This document shows, piece after piece, positions 1 through 11,294 of a DNA stretch of 64,000 nucleotides. Made by a program: the position numbers and the translations under genes. The stretch is from Physcomitrium patens. Taxonomy: Eukaryota > Streptophyta > Bryopsida > Funariales > Funariaceae. How positions within the stretch are numbered: the stretch's first letter is position 1; every line of letters begins with the position of its first letter. Below the pieces are notes generated by a model. The model was not told where the DNA came from. It saw nothing but the letters and a program-made list of their open reading frames with translations, and ran no database searches. Where the stretch lies: NCBI RefSeq assembly GCF_000002425.4, contig NC_037266.1, positions 7,381,180 to 7,445,179 of the forward strand. The letters are read 5' to 3'.

Positions 1-1336
1 ATAGCAATGGAGGTGACCAATTGGTATAGAGTATGGAAAGACAATATGAGAATTTAATAATACATGAGGTGAATTATATGAAGCTTGCCCAAAATATAGA
101 ATCTAGATTGGAAATGTTGTGATAGAACAAAATTTCTTTATTCAAGATACAACATCCTATCCAATGATTTTAGAACAATCATATATTATGCCAACATTGA
201 TAGAAACAAAAAAGTTGATAATGATTCAACTTATGTACAAATACGTAGTGAAGATGGAAGAAAAGTAATACAATTTCTAATTGTGTTTATTAATCATGAA
301 CAAAATTGAAATAGGTTGAAGAAAAAGCCATTACAAAGGATTATTGATGAATTTAAGAATTTTGAAGAAATACTATTATAAAGCAAAATTATAGAGGTAT
401 AAAAGAGGAGATACTTTTGAAAGATGTAGGTGCCTTTGATATAAGCTTTATTGGCATTTTTAAAATTAAAATTATTATATACAAAAAATTTGAGAATTTA
501 AAAGAAATGAAAAGAAAAGAATATGTAATATTAAAAAAAAATTATCTAAATTAGAAATATTAAAAGGTGATAAGAGGATTTTTGGTGTTTATGAAAAAAA
601 TAGAATAGAAGATTCTATAGAATTAATTGCATCTATTAGATTAGAAGATGATGATAAGTTTGTGGAAATTCATTCAAGAGAGGTTTATTCTATATTTGAA
701 TCTTTTCAAGTACCAAAAATTATTGTAGATACAATATATAAAACAATAGACAAGAAAGTAAAACCTATTGCCATACATATTTCAAAATATTTTATAAATA
801 AAATAAAAAAAGTATTAAAAAAAGAAAGTTTAAGAGATCCAAAGAATATTAAATATTAATTTATAAATAAAACTTTTGAAGAATTGAAGACCGGATATGA
901 TGGTTCTTTGTTACTAATAAAAATTGAATATTTTAAAGTAATGCTTGCAAAATAAAATAAATCATTTACCTCTTTGGACCTCATGAAAAAGGATGTGCAG
1001 ATCCTAATATTGTTGTTCCTATGATTATCTTTACAATACCACATGTGCTTTGGAATTTAATGCCAATTTTTGTGTTGATGGCATATTTTCATAAACTGAT
1101 GGAATTATTGAAAAAAAGATATAAATAAAGATTTTGGAGCCTTTTTTTGCTTCATATTCCAATCATTGGTTTATAATGCCTAAGAAAAATAGATCATAAT
1201 ATTTTATTTAAGATATGCAATTGATGAATGTAGTAACTATTAAAAATGTAGATATAAGACCGTTAATAGATAAGTTTGTTGAAGCATTTATAAGAATAAT
1301 AATTTATTCAATAGTTGATTTATATTTGGGCTATAA
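1..1336 (+). mobile_element. Ty3/gypsy family A pol fossil (protease to reverse transcriptase), cut by window start
   Basis: Decayed pol sequence. Around 140-310 it reads like the end of an aspartic protease domain, and around 960-1336 like the start of a gypsy reverse transcriptase. The same order and wording recur at 13321-14813 inside element A, so both are copies of one family. A short open stretch (662-859) lies between protease and RT and has no domain I recognise. An F-family LTR interrupts the RT region at 1337. The copy is old and broken in many places; its left part lies outside the window. Family assignment is by resemblance, without a database search. Confidence 0.65.
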
Positions 1337-1865
1337 TATTACAAACATATATATTTATTGTATTAATTATCTAGGTAATATGAATAGATAAAAATAAAAA
1401 TAAAAATTAATTTCATAATATCTTTTAGAAAAGCTTTGTAGACGTAGTTTCACTTTTATATATGTTTATAGGTAATTGATAGGTTAGAAACTTAGCTAAC
1501 AAGTTAGCCACACATAGCACATATTGATAGCTTGTAGTACAAGCTTACAATGTCGCGTACATATAAGAAAATTGCCTTGCAAGACATGTGTCTTATAAAT
1601 TTGACACATATTGAAGGTCTTATAGAATAATGCTATATAATTCTTAGAGAGATAATATATATAGAAGCAAGAATAAAGCTTTCTTCACTTTTATCAATTC
1701 TTTTCTCACTTCTACTTAGTTTTAAAGATCTCTAATTTTCTTATCTTTTAGCAATAGGCATTTTAGTTTTTTTTAATATACATATTTTTATTTTTTATTT
1801 TTTCATAGTTTTGTAAGAAAAGACTCACTTTTTTATTTGTCTTCAATAAATTCTTTTCATTGAAA
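1337..1865 (+). repeat. F-family LTR (first copy, 'N')
   Basis: About 529 bp, aligned by eye with six other F-family LTRs in the window. It begins with a decayed form of TGTCACAGACAT and ends near a decayed CCTTGACA. It contains the U3 dyad AGCTTGTAGTACAAGCT (1529-1545) and a TATA-like stretch near 1650-1662, followed by the conserved 'gaagcaagaataaagc' region. It is inserted into family-A pol. It is followed by about 115 bp of F-type leader (1866-1980) and then a second F-family LTR, so it belongs to another element whose remainder is not seen. Confidence 0.7.
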
Positions 1866-1980
1866 AATTGACAAGAATATACTTACAATATCAAGGTTTG
1901 TTTCTTCTTGATAAAAAAGAAAAAAAAAAAAATATCCATTTTTTTAATAAGACGCAAACAAATTAGAAATTGTGGATCAC
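1866..1980 (+). mobile_element. F-type leader between two LTRs
   Basis: This 115 bp stretch matches the first part of the leader that follows the next LTR (2546 onward). Both carry the GACAAGAA-like start and, about 20 bp in, a weak match to the initiator-tRNA-Met primer site (best at about 2565-2576). It shows that the LTR at 1337 had its own interior, which the compound element starting near 1981 interrupted. Confidence 0.5.
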
Positions 1981-2545
1981 TATCTCGGACATATTATCAT
2001 GGATATATATATTCTAATAATTACCTATATAATTAGATAGAAGTAGGTAAATATAAATAAAAATAGATTAATTTTATAATATCTTCTAGAAAAACTTACT
2101 AGAAGCTTTATAGAGATAATTTTGACTATAATGTGTTTATAATTGGCCTTTAGGTTAAAAACTTGGTCAACAAGTTAGTTTCATGTCACACGTGTTAGTA
2201 GCTTGTAGAACAAGCTAATTATGTGGCACACACATAGAAAACTTATCTTGCAAGTTAAAACATGTCGCTTACAAAGTCAACACATGTTGGAGGTCCAATA
2301 GAACCTTGCCACATAGCTTCTAGGTGGATAATATATATAAAGGCAAGAGTAAAGCTTTCTTTACTCTTGTTAATTCCTTTCATGTTTTAGTCTAGATTCA
2401 AGAGTCTTTAATTTTCATGTCTTTTAGCAATAGTCATTACAATTTTCTTTTAATATATATATATTTTCTTACTTCTATTTTGTCATACTTCCTTGAGAAA
2501 AGGCTCACCTGGTTATTTGCTTTTATCACATTCTTGTCCTTGACA
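1981..2545 (+). repeat. F element 5' LTR
   Basis: About 565 bp, ending in CCTTGACA at 2545. It has the U3 dyads AGCTTGTAGAACAAGCT and AACTTATCTTGCAAGTT and a TATA-like run at about 2326-2338. It is followed by leader sequence with a decayed initiator-tRNA-Met-like primer site about 20 bp downstream. It pairs with the LTR at 33137-33676. Confidence 0.7.
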
Positions 2546-2875
2546 GATTGACAAGAAAATACTTTCAATATTAGAGCTTTGTCTTATTTTGATTAAGAAT
2601 AGATTACCTTTTTTTCTTAATAAGACATAAGTATATTAGAAGTTGCAGATTATCCTTTTTTAAATTGATATTGTTCTTATTATTTTCTTTATTTTCAAGT
2701 CTTTTCTTTGATTTGTCTTAAGTGATATTAGATATTTTCTTTTTTCTAAGTGTTATCATAACAAAGCTTCTTGAAACAAAGAGTACAATTGTATAAATAC
2801 AAGAGCAATTAAGAGATTTAATGCTTATAATGTATTAATTCAATTTACTACCACAAGGAGTAAGAAGAATGGTAG
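2546..2875 (+). mobile_element. F element leader and start of gag
   Basis: This non-coding leader and start of the gag region is collinear with the sequence after the shared LTR at 33677-33900. It is interrupted at 2875 by insertion L and resumes at 5196. No intact reading frame is present. Confidence 0.6.
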
Positions 2876-3105
2876 TGTGAGCCATTCAATTGACTCACTT
2901 AGGTATTTAGTACAAAAAATGCACTTATTGTGCTTAAAATCACAAAATTGGTGAGTTAATAGTAGAAGTTTTTGAAAAAATAGGAAATAGATTGCTAATA
3001 GCAGATATGCAACATAAGGTAGAATTTATTAGGATAAAATTCCATGATGAATAGGTTTTTGTAGCTAACATTGGATGATGGCCTATGAGAGTATCTCTTG
3101 TTATC

Positions 3106-3144
<39 letters not shown>

Positions 3145-5190
3145 AAGAAACTTATTTTATTATTAATTCTTAATATATATATATATATATATATATAATA
3201 TGAAAAAATAAAAAGCTCAAAAGTAGTAGAAGGGGAAGAAAGAGAGGAGAAAAAAGAAGAAGGACAAAAAATAAAAATAAATAAAAGAAAAATAAAAGGA
3301 AAATAAAAGTTGATCAAGGTGGCGAGAGGCTGCTCCGGAATGGCGGCAACCTCCTCGTTGATAGGGGTCCGGCCGCCCGGATCCCTGATTTTCCATTTTT
3401 GTTTTTGTTTTTGGGTTCTCGGATTCGAGCTCCACAGGTTGTGGTTTGTATTGCGGCATCGGAAGGTGTCCAGAGGGCTCGGACTGCTCTCATTTTTTGT
3501 TTTGTTATTTATTTATTTATTTATTTTCCTCATGTCCTTACAAGCTCCAACGCTCCGGAACGGACTTTTCCTGTCTGCTTTTCTTCCTCTTCTTGTGAGC
3601 TGCGGTGTAGTTCGGATTATCCTTGGTATCGTGACTGGAGCGTCGACACCTCTTCCGAGCTAGTGGAACGACTCCCTATTTTTTGCGTGTCCGTTATTTT
3701 CTATTTTTTATTATATTTTTCTTCTTTCGTGATTAGTTAGATCCGTTTTCAGCGGAGCCATCTTCTTTATTTTTTTAGATCCAAGTTCCGGGCTTCGACA
3801 GTGACAAAACTTTCTCTTCTTGATTTTTCTCCCTCCCTTCGGTGCTCTCATGAGCGTCGGCTCTCCAAAGTTTGTTGTTACTAGTCTTCTGCTCCATCGA
3901 AGTGCTGTCGTGCAGCAGTCTCTTGTTTTCCCGTTTTTTCTCCTTGTTCCCATTATTGGAAGGCGCCAATTTTGATGCAGTCGGAGCGGTTGCTGTTGCA
4001 ACATGGAAGCGAGTCCGTTCTTGGTGTGTTGTGGTTATTGGGAGAGGAGGGGTTGCGGCGACGTGGTAGCCTCAACCAACAATGAAGTGGGCAAGGTACT
4101 AGGCCATTAAACTACTGGGTGCGATTTTGGAACTAGCAGTTGGGTGCAGGTATTGCTTGTGAAGCCCAACCGTGCATTGAACGCCCTCATCGACACCAAC
4201 CGGGTCGGATTGTAGGAGATGGAGCAAGGTTTTTGGCTCTTTTAATGATCACATAGGGTAGGAGCTCCGAAGAGAAGTTAAAGACAGCTTATCACTCTTT
4301 GATGGAGCGTTATCATTAAAGGGAGGACTTGGCGAGGTCGCTGAAGATCTAAACTGCAAAGTTAATGTGATTCGATTCTTGATTCTATGAACTGGAGGGG
4401 GTGAGGAAAGAACTGTCGAACTTGACGGTCGACTTCACCGTTGTGGTCTAGTCGAAAGAGAAGCTGGCGCTCGTTGTTTTTCTGTCCAACGATGGTGGAA
4501 TGAAGCGTGAATAGACAATGGAAGAGTTGATGCTACAAATTCTGAATCAAAGAGAACAAAAGTGAGGGGTGGCATTGCGGCTCGGAGAATCACACTTGCA
4601 GGGGTCGAAGAAGGCAAGGAAGCTTATCTCCTGGTAGTCGAGGCCACTCCCTCAATCCTCTTTATAAGAATTCGGACATATGCATATTATATTGACTGAA
4701 GTAGATCTAGATGAATTAGGTTAGAATAAGTTAGGTTAAATTTGGAAGAATTATTGGATGAAATTAATGAAGTGGATGAAATTATGCAAGAGATGATGTG
4801 TATAAGCTTGGATGAATTTTGAAGGTAGATGATAAGTTATTTAGGGATGAAAATTTATTTTAGATGAAGTCCATTTATAGATGATTGTTAATAAATGAGT
4901 CCTAGTTTTAAAAGAAAAAAAAACAAAAAAAAAAATTAATTAATTAAAAACTAAAAAATAAAATAAGTTGAGAAAGAAAGGAAGAAATTCCTTAACTATG
5001 CATATATGAGTAGATTGCTATTGTAAGTGTAAGTCTATGGTAGATATTGTTTAATTACTCGAGTGTTTTAAGAAGATTAAAGAGTGAATTTATTGATAAT
5101 TAAATAATAGCTAAGACTTCCAAAATTTACATAGTAACTTACTTGTGCACTAAATAACCTTCCAACTAGTGGAGGTTATTTTAGTTCACA
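2876..5190 (+). mobile_element. Solo LTR-like insertion 'L', GC-rich core
   Basis: The ends are TGTGAG (2876) and TTCACA (5190), giving an inverted TGTGA...TCACA. The flanks GGTAG (2871-2875) and AGTAG (5191-5195) look like a 5 bp target duplication differing by one transition. The flanking sequence on both sides is F-element gag leader. Inside are a 29-base A run (3106-3134), a (TA)n tract (about 3172-3196) and then about 1.35 kb of CG-rich sequence (about 3300-4650), much less decayed than its surroundings. No gag or pol was found, and the short open frames on both strands resemble no known protein. A solo LTR is the simplest reading. A non-autonomous transposon with short inverted ends is the alternative. 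Orientation is inferred from the A+T-rich promoter-like tract preceding the GC-rich part. Confidence 0.55.
3106..3134 (+). repeat. Poly(A) run inside L
   Basis: This run of 29 adenines is followed by purine-rich sequence and a (TA)n tract. It could be the tail of an older retroposed fragment, but no target duplication pairs with it. Confidence 0.8.
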
Positions 5191-5195
5191 AGTAG

Positions 5196-8100
5196 AGAGC
5201 AAAGATATACAGATGATTGAAGGTGCTTCAACATTCGTACCAAATGATGTTCCTTCTCTTATGGTGGAATATTCTTCCAATATTAGAAAATCAAGGGTTG
5301 TTTTGTCCAAGAAGTTTAATGGCACAAGATCCAAATTTTGAGGATTTATCAATCAAGTAGAATTTGTGATTGAACTTTAATTTCAAAGCTATTCACTTCT
5401 AAGATCACAAGTTAGATTCATTAGTATACTTTTTTCAGATTTAGCATTATTATTATTTTTACATTTTTGTAAATAATAAGATTAAATATTAGATAATCTA
5501 GAGGCTTTTTTGGTAGAGTTTTGATCCATGTATAGAGATCATAATACAATTTGTATTGCAATTAACAAGATCTATATTTTGCGATAAGACAATCAATTAA
5601 TAATATTATATACTTTATAATTTTGACAACTTGTAATTAATATCAAGTGAAATAATGTTGCACTTGTGTCACAGACATATATATATTTGTTATGATATTT
5701 ACTTATATAATTAAGTAGAAATAGGTAAAAATAGATTTATTTTATAATATTTCTAAAAAAAGCTTTTTAAAAGCTTCATAGACATTGCTTTGACTCTGCA
5801 TATATTTGTAGTTGATTGATAGAATAGAAACTTAGTCAATAAATTAACCACATGTTAATAGATATTCTAGTTTAATACTATACTATCTTTGAATAAATTT
5901 TTAGTTCTTTTGACTGACACAAGCGAGTATTGAGGATTTCTTTCTTTGAACTTTGTATCCTTAACAACTTATTAGCCAATTTTTCTACGTATTATAATAT
6001 GAGATAAAAAAATTGATGTTCAATTTATTTAATCTTTAAATATTGAATCAAGCAATTGACTTTATTGTAAAGTATAACAATCAACTTTTTGAATTTTGAT
6101 CTGAGAGTTGCACAAGTATGCTTCAACATTATTATAATTCAATAGCAACACCAACATCTCCTCAATATATATAATCAAAAATTGAAGATATAAGAATTAA
6201 TATGATATATTTTAAACCTCGTATTAAGCAAAAAAGACTTGCCATTGTTATAAAAGATTATGCTTATATTATGGAGAATCTAAACACACTATTCAACATT
6301 ATCCAAATAAGTGAGACAAAATAAAGAATATTGCTGTCAAATAAGATAGTACGTTGGAAAACAAGTTTATCTAACTATAATAGGAACAAAGCCGCTAAAA
6401 CCTTGTACAATACTTAATTAAGGTTTTATTCTTTCTTTAAAACCTTCTTCTTATTTTATTATAAATATTATTTTAGGACCTAAACATCACAAAGCCTTTA
6501 TCTTATTATATTTAGGAGTCTCAGCATATTTCTTAAATAAAGAATTTGCTAAAAGACATAGTATACCTTTAATAAAGAAAACTAAACTTGTTCACATAGA
6601 AGTCATAGATGGTTGTCCATTATCTTCAAGAGATGTTACTCATAAAATTCTTCTTATAGAAGTAATAACTAATAGTTATAGTAAGTTTGAAATATTCAAT
6701 ATCATTAGATTTCCTTTTAATTAAGGTATTTTAGATTTATTATGGCTAAAAAAATATAATCTTAAAATAGATCAGATTTCTCGTAGTCTTAATTTTTTTA
6801 AAAGTATAATTAATAATATATTTAAACAAGTAAAAAGCTATAAGTTTAGTACAATTAAACTAATATTTATAAGTATAAGAACTTTTTTGTATGTTGCAAA
6901 AAAAGGATTATCTTAATTCATTTATGCCGCACTATTTCTAATGGTGGAAAGACTTCAATTCGTATTTTAAGCCAATATCAAAAAATTTTAGATATATTTG
7001 ACAAGAAAAATGTGAATACTCTTTCAAAACATTGTTCCTATGACTATTCAATTGATCTTCAAGAAAGAGCTCAATTGTAATTTAGTCCAATCTACAATTT
7101 ATCACAAAATGAGTTGGCTGAACTCAAAGAATATATTGAAGAGAAATTTCATATATCATTCTAAATCTCTATCAATAGTTCGAATTTTATTTGTGAAGAA
7201 AAAAAATGGATCATTGTAGATGTGTGTTGATTATCAAGAACTCAACAAAATCACCATCAAGAATATGTATCTGATATCTTTGACATTTAGATTTTTTAAA
7301 TAATTGAATCAAACTAAGATCTATTCAAAAATAGAGGTATAAAGAGCATACAATTTGGTACGCATCAAAGAAGGAGATAAATAGAAGATTGCATTTTGAA
7401 CTAGGTATGGACATTCTAAATACAACATCATGTCTTTTGGACTTACAAATATACTAGCAACTTTTCAATATCTGATGAATGATATCTTTTGAGAGTTTTT
7501 AGATGACTTTGTTGTTTCTTACTTAGATGACATCTTAATCCATTCTAAGAATATAAAAGAACATAAACTTTATGTTTGTTATATGTTACAAAAATTAAGA
7601 GGTACAAGATTTTATACCAAAATAAAAAAGTATATATTTCATACTATTCAAGTCAACTTTTTAAGATACATCATTTTAAATGATGGAATTATGATGGATT
7701 CTAAGGAAGTTAAAACTATTATAGATTAAAAGATTCTAAAAATAATAAAAGATATTTAATACTTTTTAAAATTTGCCAATTACTATCATATCTTTATCAA
7801 AGATTTTTCTCAAGTTGTAGCTCTACTTACATATTTGACTTATGAAGATAAATTTTAATGGAATCAAGAAGCAAAAACAACATTTGAAGCTTTGAAGATA
7901 GCCTATATTTCTATACTAATTTTATATTACATCAATTCTTCTAAACCATTCTTTATAGATACAGAGGCATCAAATTTTATTTTAGGTATCATATTTTTAT
8001 AAATAGGAATAATAATAAACTTCATCTACTAGCTTTTCATTCAAATTTTTTGTCAATAGTCAAGATAAACTATGAGATTCATCATAAAGAATTTTTGTAA

Positions 8101-9960
8101 TTATGGATTCATTTCAAGAATAATACCATTATCTAAAAGGTACTTTTAATCAAGTCATTATTTATATAGACCACAAGAATCTTGAATATTTTATATTAGC
8201 ACATGTTTTGAATTATTGCCAAGTCCATTGAAGCATGTCTTTGTCAAGATTTGATTTCAAGATCACTTATTGACTTGAAAAATAATAAGGTTTGTCAAAC
8301 GCCTTTTTAGATATTCTTATTTTACACCAAAAGAAAGACATGCATCTTTTAATCAATAAAGAATAATTTTCTTAAAGCCAAAGCATTTTCATCTTCAAGC
8401 AATAAAATCAACATTGACTATTGATTCAATCTTTATCAAACAAATTCAATCAAATATGTCTTCTAGCTCTTTTATTTATGATATCAAGAATCTTTCTTTT
8501 AAGTTTTATAATGCTTTAAAGTTTGAATTCAAAAATAACTTCTTTTATTTCAAAAGACATCTTTATATTCTAGAAAGAAAAGTGTGTTTATATTTTCTTC
8601 AAGCACGTCATGACTTTTTGGTGGCAAGTTATTTTAGATACAATAAGACTTTGAAGCTTATATCTAAAGTCTTTTGGTGGTTGCAAATGTGAAAGGTAGT
8701 AAAATATTTTGTCTAATCATGTGACATTTGTTCAAAGTCAAAATTTTTTTATTATCAATCTTATAGACTTTTCCAACCATTGCCTATATTCAAACAACCA
8801 TGGTCTTCTATTTCTATGGATTTTATCACAAATCTTTCAATCTCAAGTTTACATGATTCTATATTTGTGATAGTAGATCATTTTACTAAGAGAGTATATT
8901 TTGTACCATGTAAAAAATCTATCACATGTAAAAAAATAGCTAAGCTTTATCTTAAAAATATCTAACATGGATTATCTAAAGATATTGTATTGAATAGGAG
9001 GACTCAATTTATATTAAGATTTTAAATAATATTTTTTAAGATTCTAAAGATAGCTATAAATTTATTTTTGTTCTATCATCTTTAAATTGATAGATAAACA
9101 AAGCATATTAATTAAGTTTTGGAGAAATATTTGAGATGTACCATCAACTACCAACAAGATAATTCAACAGCTCTTTTGCTATTGGCAAAGTTTTTTCATA
9201 ATAATATGATACATTCTTCTAGTTACTAAATATCTTCCTTTTTTAGTTATGATTATCATCTATGACTTGATGTTTTTGATTTTTCAAGCATTGATAATCT
9301 TAAGTCGAAAGACTTGATAAATTGTTTGTTAGAGGTACATGTAATAATCAAGGCGTAATTAAAAGAAGGTCAAGAATAACAAAAGATAAATGTAGATGAT
9401 TATTGCAAGGAATAACCATAATTTAATGTGGATATTAGGATATGATTACTTTGTTATAATATCAAGACCATTTACCTTTAAAATAAGTTGGACTATCATA
9501 AGCTCGATCTTTTTCTATTTGTAAAAAAATTAATCCAATTCCTTATTGATTATACTATCAAAGTCAATAATAATCCATCATATATTCAACATGTCTCTTT
9601 TTGAGTCATACAAGATAAAAAATATACCAAGAAGAAAATATGAGCCACTCCTTCTTATAAAAGTGAATAATAATGAAGAATTTGAGATAGAAGAAGTTTT
9701 AGACTCAAAGTAACACCAAAATAGGTTAAAATATCTTATTCATTAGTATGGATATGATATGAATGAATGCATATGGGAGCCAACAAAGAATCTTGCAAAT
9801 ACAACAAAGAAGGTGGAGGCTTTTCACTAACAACATCCATTAAAATTTAGATAAAGAATAACAAATCTGTGCTATAAAAAAAAATAAGAAAAAAAAAAAA
9901 ATAAAAATCTTTCTTCTATCTTTGGTTGTAGTTTTTGTATATATTATAGAACTTTTTTAT
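5196..9960 (+). mobile_element. F element gag-pol fossil
   Basis: Order of remains: gag (about 5200-6400), aspartic protease region (about 6430-6780), reverse transcriptase with its Y/L-x-D-D active-site region (about 7050-7740), RNase H (about 7860-8300) and integrase (about 8410-9300). Two open stretches survive in the integrase: 8414-8692, covering the N-terminal His/Cys zinc-binding part, and 8780-8965, covering the start of the catalytic core around 'SMDFITNLS'. The wording resembles Tf2-like Ty3/gypsy polyproteins. The fossil carries many breaks. Element A interrupts it at 9961, and it continues at 32661. Confidence 0.75.
5667..5966 (+). repeat. Short solo LTR of the F family
   Basis: It starts TGTCACAGACAT and ends CCTTAACA. 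The flanks are ACTTG (5662-5666) and ACTTA (5967-5971), a 5 bp duplication with one transition. The collinear uninterrupted site in interior G (about 34350) shows the same sequence without the insert. At 300 bp it is shorter than its relatives (about 510-565 bp). It is a solo LTR left by recombination after F had already inserted. Confidence 0.75.
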
Positions 9961-11294
9961 TGTAATACAACTACATGATGAAAATATAATCAAAAATAAT
10001 TTTTTAATTAATATTTAATCATCTTGATTCAATAATAATTCAAGATATTTAAACATGGCTTTTATAAAAGCCTCTTAGTTTATTTTCTTATTTTAATAGC
10101 TAGTAGATTTAAAATTGGTTTGTAATCTTACCTTCTAGGCTGTAGAAATTCTTTTAGTACCTTAAAAAGGCCAAAAATTAATAAAACTATATTAGAAGAG
10201 ATAAATAATTAACATGGTTGATACTAAGATTAAGTTGAAGGTAGGTTCGGGCTAAAAAATCCTTAAGATAGATTAGATTGATATCTGAGGATCAACCATG
10301 TGTAAGAAAAGGTCGAAATCAAACCTCTAGCTACTGAAACAACCACATCGGAAAAAATATCAAGGTATTTGAAGATCAGCAATTAGAATTGATGAGCTAG
10401 CTTCAAAATAATTTCAAAGGTATAAAGCTTGTTTTCAAGAGATTTAGAATGACTCTACAATTATTGATCAAAGTCAAATTTTGTATTAATAATTTGGAAT
10501 TTATGCAATATAATTAGAACTAGTACTTTTGGCTAGTTCATAGAATTGGTATCATATCTATAGTTCAAAATTTAATAGTAATTGATTGATTAAGTGTGCT
10601 AAGTGTGTGTAAAATTTGGTATTATTGTAATGGTATAATTAAGAAATATTTGGTTTTTGGTACAAGAAAATATTAGAAGTTAGTAGTTTGGAGTTGGATA
10701 GGATTTCTATGATATTTAAAGATCTATTAATTAAATCAAGGTGAAATTTGGCATGGTAGTAGAAGACTTTAAGTTCAAGCTACACATTAATTTTGAACTG
10801 AAGTTAATAGTTAAAGAAGGAGAAATTTCTATTGGAATATTTGCATCAACTTTCAAGTTGATAGCCAAGTAATATCAATATAGTTATTAGGTGTTTTTTC
10901 ATAATTTGTAAGTTGGATTGGGCTGAATTTTTTTGATCATGTAGAAGACTTATAGTAGCATTTGTACAAAAAATTTTGCATCAAGTAGATGGTTAAATTA
11001 AGAATTATAGCTTATTGAAACTTATTCACTAGAGTCAAGGCTTACTAGAAAAAATCAAAATTATCCAATTATGAAAGTAATTAGGCAATTGGAATTTGTA
11101 TATACTTGAAGTTACTAAAAAGGGTATTTTTGAATACTTTGTATTAGCTTTAAGAACTTTTGAATTAAAATTCAAATTATTTTGTATTTAGATGGTTGAA
11201 ATCTATTAAGAATTCTCTGATATTTGTAAAACACAACTTCATCTTCTAGAGCTAAGTGCCTAGTGCATTTTCAAACAAGATAATATGTATTACA
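9961..11294 (+). repeat. Element A 5' LTR
   Basis: It begins TGTAATAC and ends GTATTACA, a perfect 8 bp inverted end. It aligns along its length with 31320-32660. The last 60 bp contain the 'GTGCCTAGTGCATTTTCAA' motif also seen at the ends of the E-type LTRs and, in less decayed form, of D. Confidence 0.8.

Noticed and set aside
856-1044. Minus-strand open stretches such as 856-1044, 13283-13483, 34074-34343, 41873-42067 and 55356-55559 as genes
   Set aside because: They lie antisense to, or across, recognised element parts and LTRs, and carry no domain signal.
2940-3134. Poly(A)-tailed retrogene, LINE or SINE ending at 3134
   Set aside because: No target duplication or recognisable LINE domain or SINE promoter box was found. 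The A run lies inside a larger insertion with its own ends.
3310-3740. Possible host exon or gene in the GC-rich part of L
   Set aside because: The open stretches on both strands are low-complexity, hydrophobic and unlike known proteins. The block lies between the ends of a single insertion.
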